From Campylobacterota bacterium (GTDB lineage: Bacteria > Campylobacterota > Campylobacteria > Campylobacterales > Sulfurovaceae), in NCBI GenBank assembly GCA_013153675.1, contig JAADEA010000056.1:1-6439 (forward strand): DNA of 6,439 bases. The letters are read 5' to 3'. A program made the position numbers and the translations under genes. The notes under the pieces are model-generated. The model was not told the origin of the DNA. It did not search any database and was given only the letters and a program-made list of their open reading frames with translations. Of this stretch, positions 1 to 5,583 are shown one piece after another (positions within the stretch are counted from its first letter, which is position 1; each line of letters opens with the position of its first letter).

Positions 1-30
1 AATATTGAAAAAAAACTTGAGATGTTAGAT
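1..30 (+). repeat. Inverted repeat, left arm (30 bp, perfect)
   Basis: These 30 bases are the exact reverse complement of 341-370, which is codons 3 to 12 of the small gene at 376-1. Similarity stops abruptly at position 31. The repeat may be longer, because the arm touches the window edge. A short foldback copy of a gene's own 5' end is typical of chimeric amplification products or contig-end errors, but a real inverted duplication cannot be excluded. Confidence 0.9.
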
Positions 31-376
31 TTCTTTTTAAAAGACTCTTTTTAGCTGCTATTCTTTGGCGTAATTTATCAAAACCAATAAATTTTCCTTG
101 TTTATTTAGAGGGTTAATATCACACATAAAACTTTTTGCAATTAATGTTTTTTCAATCTCTTTTTTTCTCTCATTAGAGATTTTTACTGGTTTCTTTTTA
201 CCAGCTACAATTTTTAGGATTTCTTTAAGACCATTTTTTTTGAGTTTTGGATACTCTTCGTTTAAAAATTGAATTAATTTTGAATCATCTTGTTTGCCAG
301 AAAGTTCTTTTTCATATTCATTACACTCTTTTCTTAAATCATCTAACATCTCAAGTTTTTTTTCAATATTCTCCAT
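1..376 (-). CDS. Unrecognised lysine-rich small protein, 3' end off window
   Basis: The reading frame starts at the ATG at 376-374 and stays open for 125 codons to the window edge, so the true C-terminus is not seen. The start is supported by a Shine-Dalgarno AAAAGGA at 389-383, six bases upstream, and by an extended -10 promoter at 412-404. The product begins MENIEKKLEMLDDLRKECNE and is very rich in Lys and Glu. The first 30 residues or so look helical and could form a coiled coil. There is a basic patch near residues 60-75 (GKKKPVK) and a basic end (RIAAKKSLLKRN, about residues 102-113). There is no signal peptide or membrane segment. I recognise no family. A nucleic-acid-binding or ATPase-partner role is possible from the charge and from the HerA-like gene just upstream on the same strand, but this is speculation. 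The last 10 or so codons are read from the inverted-repeat arm at 1-30, so they may not be the natural sequence. Confidence 0.6.
   Translation of the reverse strand, partial: MENIEKKLEMLDDLRKECNEYEKELSGKQDDSKLIQFLNEEYPKLKKNGLKEILKIVAGKKKPVKISNERKKEIEKTLIAKSFMCDINPLNKQGKFIGFDKLRQRIAAKKSLLKRNLTSQVFFQY
341..370 (-). repeat. Inverted repeat, right arm (30 bp, perfect)
   Basis: This is the partner of 1-30, separated from it by 310 bases. It lies inside the start of the small minus-strand gene, just after its ATG and second codon. This arm is the one in a natural context, because it has the promoter, Shine-Dalgarno and start codon directly upstream. Confidence 0.9.
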
Positions 377-403
377 TTTTTATCCTTTTAATAATTTAAC
401 CAA

Positions 404-412
404 ATTATAGCA
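404..412 (-). promoter_or_regulatory. Extended -10 promoter of the small lysine-rich gene
   Basis: Read on the minus strand this is TGCTATAAT, a perfect -10 hexamer (409-404) with an extended TG-N element (412-410). No convincing -35 sits 16-18 bases upstream; an isolated TTGACT lies 28 bases away, which is too far. Promoters without a clear -35 are common in Campylobacter-type bacteria. Transcription would start near 397, giving a leader of about 20 bases before the ATG at 376. It lies in the 72-bp gap after the HerA-like gene, so the small gene can be expressed independently. Confidence 0.6.
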
Positions 413-448
413 CTATTTTAAAATATTTTCTTAAAAAAGTCAAAAAAT

Positions 449-2785
449 TTATATATTTTGCCTCCAAAAAATAGATAGATCTTTAATTTCTATATTGCTC
501 TTTTTTGGTTTGATAAAAAACTCTTCTATTTTATAATTTTTAATTGAATATTTTTCATCTAAATCTATAATTTTCTCTTCAAGCTCTTCTTCTAATTCTT
601 TTAATTTTGCTTCTAACTCTTCTAATTTTGCTTGGGCTCTATTTAGATCACTATTTTCTTTTAATACTCTTGCTCCTTTAGATGCTGCAGTAGCTATTTT
701 AGATATACTCTTTCTTCCAAATAGGGCACCAATTAGTGATAAGCCAGCACTAATTAATGATGTAGTTTGATCCATTTTCTCTTTTTGGATTTCATCTTTT
801 ACCTTTTGAATGCTATTTAAAATTCTTTCCTCTTTTTTCTCATATCTTGTTTTAATCTCTTCTAACTCTTCCTCTTTTAACTCTTTTAATCTATCTTGTA
901 CTATTGATATAAACTCTTCATAACTTTGGTTTGGCATGCTTTGAAGTTTCAATCTTCTAACTCTATATAGGGTTAATTTTTCATTTAGGTAGATATAGTT
1001 TATTAGTTCTCTTTTGCACTCTTTTAATTCTTTATCTTCCATAATCCATTGAGGTAGAGGTTTATATTTTGCCTCTTTTGGAGCTTTGGTTGGAAAATTT
1101 AAATAATCTTTTTCTATATCTTCTGCCCTATCCCATTGACAACTATTTAGAATATCTATATCTAATAAAAGGGCTTTTTCTTTACTAAAATCTATTCCTT
1201 TTTTTTCATCATGATAATATATCTTTATATATGAGGTTAAGTTTGGATAAAATTCTTTAATTGCTGGATTAATTATTTCATATCTATTTATGATTGAGTC
1301 ATCTAAGATAATATTTTCTATAAATTCACTCTCTTTAAAATTTTTTATTTTCTCTTGAGTGATATTTTGTAATACTCTCTTTTTCTCATTTTCCATTAAT
1401 TTAGATATTTCATCTTTTTTTAGTGGTCCTTTTAGATAGCTCATTGCCCATCTTGTAAAAAATAATCTTGTAGAGTCTAAATGGGCGCTTTTTAGTAAGA
1501 ATAGCCTTTTTTTAAGGTTTGTAAGGATATTTTCTAACTCCTCTTTAGAGAGAGTATCTTGCCTACTTTGAAGACCTTCAATTACTTTTTGAATATCTTG
1601 TTTTGTTTGTAACCTTCCAATAAACCAGCTACCTATATTTGATAAACCGCGATAATCTAAATCTACTGGGTTTTGAGTAGCTAATACTACACCAATTCCA
1701 TATGCTCTTGCTTGTTTTAATAAAATTAACATTGGCTCTTTTGATGGAGGATTTTTAATAGGTGGAAAAAATCCATATATCTCATCCATGTATAGAAGCA
1801 TTCTTAGAGTATTTGTTCCACTACTATTTCTCATCCATGCAATAATTTTATTTAATAATAGTGTAACAAAAAACATTCTTTGAGAATCATCTAAATGGCT
1901 AATTGAGAATATTGAAGCTTTGGCTCTTCCATTTTCATCATAGAGTAGTTTTTGTATATTTAACTCTTCTCCTTTTAACCATCCCATAAAAGCAGGTGAG
2001 GCAAGTATAAGGTTAAAGCTATTGGCAAGATCAAATCTTTTCTTTTCATCAATAAAATTATCTAATGCCATAACACCAATTTTTTTGAATGGAGGCTTTA
2101 AAATATAGCCAATAAGACGTTCTAATGATAACTCTTCTCCTTTTATCCAGCAATATGAGAGAATTTGAGATATAAATATTGCCTCTTTAGATTTTAAAAG
2201 ATCTGCTTCTAATTTAATTAAGGCTAAAAGTGCGGAGGTTGTAGCGCTTAGATATGTAGCAAACGCATCACTATCTTCTAAGATCTCTTTTGGAGGAGCT
2301 TTAAGAGTAGAGGTTAAATCAATAGGTACTCCTGCAATTGAACCTGGAGTATATATAACCTTTTTAATATTACAAAACTTTTCTACTCTTTTTCTACTTT
2401 GTCCCCACTCTTTAATTCCATTTTCCCACATCTTTGCAATTTTAGTAGCATATGTTAGAGGATCTTCTCCTTTTGCTTTTGCCTCCTCTTTTACCCACTC
2501 TTTAAATTTATTTGGATCAAAATTTGGATCGCAAAGGAGTAAATTTCCCATATCACCTTTTGGATCTACTATAATTACCGGAATATTATCAATAAGTGCC
2601 TCTTCTATAATATCTATTCCAAGACCACTTTTACCACTTCCTGTCATTCCAATAATGGCTGCATGGGTAGTGAAGTTTTTATTTTTTAGGAGGGTTAACT
2701 CTTCAGTCGGAGAAAAGTCCTCAAAGTTAGCATCTCTTCCTACATAAAATAATCCAGCCTTTTCAAAGATCTCTTCGCTTATCAT
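449..2785 (-). CDS. HerA/FtsK-type ATP-binding protein with coiled-coil tail
   Basis: This is a 778-residue P-loop ATPase of the HerA/DUF87 group. A leading segment (FYVGRD near residue 13) precedes the Walker A motif GMTGSGKS at 46-53. The strand IIVDPKGDM follows at 71-79. The Walker B motif is LLYMDEI at 330-336 (D334, E335), followed by GFFPP. The block LATQNPVDLDYRG (368-380) and GRLQT (390-394, R391 a candidate arginine finger) completes a HerA/FtsK-like core. Residues 570-610 are a linker. Residues about 628-672 and 712-746 are Glu/Lys-rich coiled coils, separated by a short Gly-rich hydrophobic stretch ISAGLSLIGALFGRK at 678-692. The start has a Shine-Dalgarno (AAAAGGAGAG, near 2801-2792) and fits the family's N-terminus. 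The core order matches a conserved, poorly characterised family of about 800 residues in many bacteria. HerA proteins are DNA-translocating hexamers, so DNA handling is the likely role, but the substrate is unknown. It is probably soluble; the Gly-rich segment is too short for a sure membrane span. Confidence 0.9.
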   Translation of the reverse strand: MISEEIFEKAGLFYVGRDANFEDFSPTEELTLLKNKNFTTHAAIIGMTGSGKSGLGIDIIEEALIDNIPVIIVDPKGDMGNLLLCDPNFDPNKFKEWVKEEAKAKGEDPLTYATKIAKMWENGIKEWGQSRKRVEKFCNIKKVIYTPGSIAGVPIDLTSTLKAPPKEILEDSDAFATYLSATTSALLALIKLEADLLKSKEAIFISQILSYCWIKGEELSLERLIGYILKPPFKKIGVMALDNFIDEKKRFDLANSFNLILASPAFMGWLKGEELNIQKLLYDENGRAKASIFSISHLDDSQRMFFVTLLLNKIIAWMRNSSGTNTLRMLLYMDEIYGFFPPIKNPPSKEPMLILLKQARAYGIGVVLATQNPVDLDYRGLSNIGSWFIGRLQTKQDIQKVIEGLQSRQDTLSKEELENILTNLKKRLFLLKSAHLDSTRLFFTRWAMSYLKGPLKKDEISKLMENEKKRVLQNITQEKIKNFKESEFIENIILDDSIINRYEIINPAIKEFYPNLTSYIKIYYHDEKKGIDFSKEKALLLDIDILNSCQWDRAEDIEKDYLNFPTKAPKEAKYKPLPQWIMEDKELKECKRELINYIYLNEKLTLYRVRRLKLQSMPNQSYEEFISIVQDRLKELKEEELEEIKTRYEKKEERILNSIQKVKDEIQKEKMDQTTSLISAGLSLIGALFGRKSISKIATAASKGARVLKENSDLNRAQAKLEELEAKLKELEEELEEKIIDLDEKYSIKNYKIEEFFIKPKKSNIEIKDLSIFWRQNI

Positions 2786-2812
2786 TATTATCTCTCCTTT
2801 TAGATTTAATTA

Positions 2813-2821
2813 ATTTTACCA
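2813..2821 (-). promoter_or_regulatory. Extended -10 promoter of the HerA-like gene
   Basis: The minus strand reads TGGTAAAAT, a -10-like TAAAAT (2818-2813) with an extended TG (2821-2820). The start point would be near 2806, giving a leader of about 20 bases that contains the Shine-Dalgarno before the ATG at 2785. No good -35 is seen. It stands back to back with the tRNA promoter, about 20 bases away. Confidence 0.45.
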
Positions 2822-2837
2822 AATATATATTTGAATT

Positions 2838-2846
2838 TGATATAAT
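2838..2846 (+). promoter_or_regulatory. Extended -10 promoter of tRNA-Val
   Basis: The sequence TGATATAAT contains a perfect -10 hexamer (2841-2846) with an extended TG at 2838-2839. A -35-like TTTACC at 2815-2820 is 20 bases upstream, which is too far to count. Transcription would begin near 2853, leaving about 23 bases of 5' leader to be removed by RNase P before the tRNA at 2876. Confidence 0.65.
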
Positions 2847-2875
2847 AATAGCTCTTTTAAATCTCCTATATGATT

Positions 2876-2951
2876 GGTCGCATAGCTCAGTTGGTAGAGC
2901 ACTACTTTGACATGGTAGTGGTCACAGGTTCAAGTCCTGTTGCGGCCACCA
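2876..2951 (+). tRNA. trnV: tRNA-Val (anticodon GAC)
   Basis: A 76-base cloverleaf can be folded by hand. The acceptor GGTCGCA pairs with TGCGGCC with one G-U pair. The D arm is GCTC/GAGC, with AGTTGGTA in the loop. The anticodon stem CTACT/GGTAG carries the loop TTGACAT, giving anticodon GAC, which reads valine codons GTC and GTT. The T arm ACAGG/CCTGT carries the loop TTCAAGT. The discriminator is A and the CCA end is encoded (2949-2951). No terminator is visible between the tRNA and the heat-shock promoter about 45 bases downstream, so read-through into that operon is possible. No duplicate of the tRNA 3' end, which would mark an integrated element, is present in the window. Confidence 0.97.
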
Positions 2952-2983
2952 TTAATCTTAAGAATTTATAAAACTTTCATATT

Positions 2984-2999
2984 TGCTACTTAAGTTGCA
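2984..2999. promoter_or_regulatory. Candidate operator palindrome over the heat-shock -35
   Basis: TGCTACTTAAGTTGCA is a 16-base palindrome matching at 14 positions, with a perfect 8-base core ACTTAAGT (2988-2995). It overlaps the -35 element TTGCAC of the hsp20 promoter, where a repressor would block RNA polymerase. The core resembles half of the HspR-binding HAIR element (ACTCAAG) at all but one base, but the N7-spaced double site is missing. The binding protein, if any, is unknown. Confidence 0.35.
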
Positions 3000-3023
3000 C
3001 CTATTTTTTTACTTTTATATTAT
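2995..3023 (+). promoter_or_regulatory. Sigma70-type promoter of the hsp20 operon
   Basis: TTGCAC (2995-3000) and TATTAT (3018-3023) are separated by exactly 17 bases, a near-consensus housekeeping promoter. The start point should be near 3030, giving a leader of about 36 bases that carries the Shine-Dalgarno AAAGGAGG (3054-3061). No CIRCE element (TTAGCACTC-N9-GAGTGCTAA) is present, so HrcA control is not supported. Confidence 0.65.
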
Positions 3024-3066
3024 TATTTTAATGAAATTTGAGGACAAGAAACTAAAGGAGGTTGAT

Positions 3067-3513
3067 ATGTTACTTACAAGATTTGATCCATTTAGAGAGT
3101 TTAACGCATTAAGAGAGAGTTTTGAAGAGATGAATAGATTATTTAATAGTTTAGCTCAAAAAGCTCAAATGCCAAATGATATAGCTTTTGTTCCAGCAGT
3201 AAATACAAGAGAGAGTGATGATGCTTACTATATAGAAGTTGATCTACCAGGGGTAAAGAAAGAAGATATTAATATTAATGTTCATGACAATATTTTGACG
3301 ATTAGTGGGGAGAGAAAATTAGATGAAGAGAGAAAAGATGATGAATTTTATTATATAGAGAGTGTATATGGAAAGTTTGAAAGAAGTTTTACTCTTCCAG
3401 AAGATGCTGATGTAGATAATATTGAAGCAACTGATGAAGATGGAGTATTAACTATAAAAATTCCAAAAGTTAAAAAGAGTGAAAAAGCTCCAAAAAGAAT
3501 AGAGATTAAATAA
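3067..3513 (+). CDS. hsp20: Small heat-shock protein, Hsp20/alpha-crystallin family
   Basis: This is a 148-residue ATP-independent holdase chaperone that binds unfolding cytosolic proteins and keeps them refoldable by DnaK/ClpB. The N-terminal arm has the classic MLLTRFDPFREF helix, rich in Phe, which is used in substrate binding and oligomer assembly. The alpha-crystallin domain runs from about residue 41 to 134, with DLPGVKKEDI (59-68), ESVYGKFERSF (98-108) and the signature GVL (126-128). The C-terminal tail holds an I-E-I motif (145-147) that docks into the neighbouring dimer. The start at 3067 is chosen because AAAGGAGG (3054-3061) lies five bases upstream and the arm then matches the family. 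An in-frame ATG at 3031 has no Shine-Dalgarno and would be nearly leaderless. It is the first gene of a two-gene operon, ten bases ahead of its paralogue. Confidence 0.95.
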   Translation: MLLTRFDPFREFNALRESFEEMNRLFNSLAQKAQMPNDIAFVPAVNTRESDDAYYIEVDLPGVKKEDININVHDNILTISGERKLDEERKDDEFYYIESVYGKFERSFTLPEDADVDNIEATDEDGVLTIKIPKVKKSEKAPKRIEIK

Positions 3514-3523
3514 GGAGGGGAAT

Positions 3524-3949
3524 ATGGCAGAAAAAAAAGAGATTCAAAAAGTAGAAAAAGTTGAAAAGGGTGTAGTAGAAGATGCTATTAGAAGAAGTGA
3601 GAGTGCTACAAATATTGTAGATTATAAGCCAGCAGCAAATTTGGCTCATAATAAGAAAAAAGAGAGCTTTACAATAGAGATAGATTTACCAGGTGTAAAA
3701 AAAGAGGATATTAATGTGACAATTGAAGGAGATTATTTAATTGTCACTGCAGAAAGAAAATTTAAAAAAGATCTATCTGAAAAAGATTATCATATAATGG
3801 AGAGTGTATATGGTAGATATACAAGAAGTTTTTATCTACCAGAAGATATTGATCGAGACTCAATTGAAGCTAAATTTGAAAATGGTAGATTAACTATTAC
3901 TTTTGAAAAAGTGGCAAATAAAAAAAGAAGAGAGATTGCTGTAAAATAG
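3524..3949 (+). CDS. hsp20: Second small heat-shock protein, divergent Hsp20 paralogue
   Basis: This is a 141-residue Hsp20-family protein. The alpha-crystallin domain (about 34-129) contains DLPGVKKEDI (54-63), ESVYGRYTRSF (93-103) and GRL (121-123) in place of GVL. The tail has I-A-V (138-140) as a variant of the I-X-I docking motif. Its N-terminal arm differs strongly from the first gene: about 30 residues rich in Lys and Glu (MAEKKEIQKVEKVEK), without the Phe-rich helix. The start is certain: TAAGGAGG overlaps the stop codon of the upstream gene and lies five bases before the ATG, so translation is probably coupled. It likely forms hetero-oligomers with the first protein, as in the IbpA/IbpB pair, where one partner binds and the other tunes release. 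That division of labour is an inference. Confidence 0.93.
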   Translation: MAEKKEIQKVEKVEKGVVEDAIRRSESATNIVDYKPAANLAHNKKKESFTIEIDLPGVKKEDINVTIEGDYLIVTAERKFKKDLSEKDYHIMESVYGRYTRSFYLPEDIDRDSIEAKFENGRLTITFEKVANKKRREIAVK

Positions 3950-3955
3950 TTCTAT

Positions 3956-3990
3956 AAGAGCCTTATTTGGCTCTTTAATATTGCTTCTTT
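3956..3990 (+). terminator. Rho-independent terminator of the hsp20 operon
   Basis: AAGAGCC (3956-3962) pairs fully with GGCTCTT (3969-3975) around a six-base loop TTATTT, starting six bases after the second stop codon. The following stretch (TAATATTGCTTCTTT) is T-rich but interrupted, so termination may be incomplete and some transcripts may run into the next gene. Confidence 0.65.
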
Positions 3991-4011
3991 ATCCTCTTTT
4001 TATAGTAGAAT
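3981..4011 (+). promoter_or_regulatory. Weak candidate promoter of the AAA/nuclease gene
   Basis: TTGCTT (3981-3986) and TAGAAT (4006-4011) are 19 bases apart, a long but tolerable spacing. The start would fall near 4018, inside the loop of the inverted repeat at 3990-4031. The fit is modest; in such AT-rich DNA matches of this quality arise by chance. Confidence 0.3.
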
Positions 4012-4031
4012 AAAAATAAAAAAAGAGGATA
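3990..4031 (+). promoter_or_regulatory. Inverted repeat that can mask the ribosome binding site
   Basis: TATCCTCTTTTT (3990-4001) is perfectly complementary to AAAAAGAGGATA (4020-4031), with an 18-base loop. The right arm contains the Shine-Dalgarno GAGGA (4025-4029) of the gene starting at 4039. In RNA that includes both arms the site would be paired. No T-tract follows on either strand, so it is not a terminator. It may reduce translation from read-through transcripts or act as a temperature-sensitive switch; both are inferences. Confidence 0.5.
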
Positions 4032-4038
4032 TAGTATT

Positions 4039-5583
4039 ATGAAAAAAAAACTACCAATTGGAATCTCAACATTTAAAGATATTAGAGGTGAAAATTATAT
4101 CTATATCGATAAAACAAAAGAAGCTCTTAGCTTAATTGAAAATGGAAAATACTATTTCCTCTCCCGCCCAAGACGCTTTGGTAAATCTTTGTTTTTAGAT
4201 ACTCTAAAAGAGATTTTTAAAGGAAATAAAAAGCTTTTTGAGGGGCTTTATATCTATGATAAATATGATTGGAGCCAAAAATTCCCTGTTATTAAAATAT
4301 CTATGGGAGGGAGTAGAAGTAAAGAGGATTTGATTAATAACCTTTTAGATAATCTAAAAGTTGCTCAAGAAGAGTTACAAATTGAGTGTGAAGAGAAAAA
4401 AGATTATGCAATATGCTTTAAAGAGTTAATTAGAAACGCCCATAAAAAATATAACCAAAAAGTAGTAGTCTTAATTGATGAGTATGATAAACCAATTTTG
4501 GATAATATCGATCAAGTTGAAGTTGCAAAGGAAAATAGAGAAATTCTTAAAAGATTTTATACTGTAATTAAAGATAGTGATGAGTTTATTAAATTTGCCT
4601 TTTTAACAGGAGTCTCTAAATTTTCAAAAGTATCAATCTTTAGTGGACTTAATAATCTTGAAGATATTAGCCTTGATAGACGCTATGCAACAATTTGTGG
4701 ATATACTCAAAATGATATAGAGAGCTCTTTTGCTCCTTTGCTTAAAGGTGTTGATTTAGAAAAACTTAAAGAGTGGTATAATGGATATAACTTTTTAGGA
4801 GAGAGTGTTTATAATCCTTTTGATATATTACTTTTTATCTCAAAAGGTTTTTTATTTAGAAACTATTGGTTTAGCACAGGAACTCCAACATTTTTAATAA
4901 AGATGCTATCAAAAAAGCCATATAATATTGCAGAGCTTGAGAATTTAGTTGCAAATGAGACTTTAATTAATAGTTTTGATATTGAAAATTTAAAAGTTGA
5001 GCCACTTTTATTTCAAAGTGGTTATTTAACAATTGATAGAGTTGAAGTGACTGAGTTTGAAGAGCTTATGTTTTATTTAAGAGTTCCAAACAAAGAGGTT
5101 CAAATATCATTTAATTCTCTTTTAATTCAATATTTTACCGATGATGATTCATATTTTTTAAAAAGGCAAAAGCTATATAGAGCGCTTGATAAAATAGATA
5201 TAGATGAGTTTAAAGAGGTTTTAATATCTATATACGCTTCAATTCCTTATAACTCCTATTCAAATACACCTTTAGCTAACTATGAAGGTTATTATTCAAA
5301 TATATTTTATGTATATATCGCTTCACTTGGGCTAAAGATAGTAGCAGAGGATGTTACAAATATAGGAAGGATAGATTTTACTTTGTTTATTAAAGATAAG
5401 ATTTACATATTTGAGTTTAAGGTTGGAGATAAAGCGCTAAATCAGATTAAGCAAAGAAAATATTATGAGAAATATCTAAATCAAAACAAAGATATAATTT
5501 TAGTTGGGATTAATTTTGACAAAGAGCAAAAGAATATTAAAAGTGTTGAGTGGGATCATATTTTAAACTCCTCTCCTAAATAA
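4039..5583 (+). CDS. AAA-ATPase-like protein with PD-(D/E)XK nuclease-like domain
   Basis: This 514-residue protein has the architecture known in Pfam as AAA-ATPase_like followed by PDDEXK_9 (formerly DUF1703). It opens with the typical LPIGISTFKDIRGENYIYID. The P-loop is the family's variant RPRRFGKS (43-50), Walker B is VVVLIDEYD (142-150, D147 and E148), and LTGVSKFSK (189-197) is the sensor-like strand. The middle part (KEWYNGYNF near 244-252) is also characteristic. The C-terminal nuclease-like fold shows E416, D446 in GRIDF (443-447) and E459-F-K461, so the E...D...ExK set looks complete. The length is normal for the family. No precise function is established; the family occurs in many patchily distributed copies in anaerobes and host-associated bacteria and may act on DNA. 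The start has GAGGA nine bases upstream. A run of nine A follows the ATG. The 3' end overlaps lptB. It is the best candidate in the window for horizontal acquisition, though its base composition looks like its neighbours. Confidence 0.9.
   Translation: MKKKLPIGISTFKDIRGENYIYIDKTKEALSLIENGKYYFLSRPRRFGKSLFLDTLKEIFKGNKKLFEGLYIYDKYDWSQKFPVIKISMGGSRSKEDLINNLLDNLKVAQEELQIECEEKKDYAICFKELIRNAHKKYNQKVVVLIDEYDKPILDNIDQVEVAKENREILKRFYTVIKDSDEFIKFAFLTGVSKFSKVSIFSGLNNLEDISLDRRYATICGYTQNDIESSFAPLLKGVDLEKLKEWYNGYNFLGESVYNPFDILLFISKGFLFRNYWFSTGTPTFLIKMLSKKPYNIAELENLVANETLINSFDIENLKVEPLLFQSGYLTIDRVEVTEFEELMFYLRVPNKEVQISFNSLLIQYFTDDDSYFLKRQKLYRALDKIDIDEFKEVLISIYASIPYNSYSNTPLANYEGYYSNIFYVYIASLGLKIVAEDVTNIGRIDFTLFIKDKIYIFEFKVGDKALNQIKQRKYYEKYLNQNKDIILVGINFDKEQKNIKSVEWDHILNSSPK

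Noticed and set aside
421..448. Terminator after the HerA-like gene
   Set aside because: The sequence has A and T runs with weak self-complementarity but no GC-containing stem, so a terminator cannot be supported.
2876..2951. tRNA-Val as an integration site for a mobile element covering the neighbouring genes
   Set aside because: No integrase gene and no second copy of the tRNA 3' end were found in the window.
2983..3066. Longer N-terminus of the first Hsp20, from the TTG at 2983 or the ATG at 3031
   Set aside because: The TTG lies upstream of the best promoter and the added residues are unlike the family. The ATG at 3031 has no Shine-Dalgarno, whereas AAAGGAGG sits correctly before 3067.
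2952..3066. CIRCE element or RNA thermometer before hsp20
   Set aside because: No TTAGCACTC/GAGTGCTAA pair is present, and the short leader after the predicted start has no stretch that pairs well with AAAGGAGG.
3990..4031. Inverted repeat as a second terminator of the hsp20 operon
   Set aside because: The stem is AT-rich and is not followed by a T-tract on either strand; the hairpin at 3956-3975 fits better.
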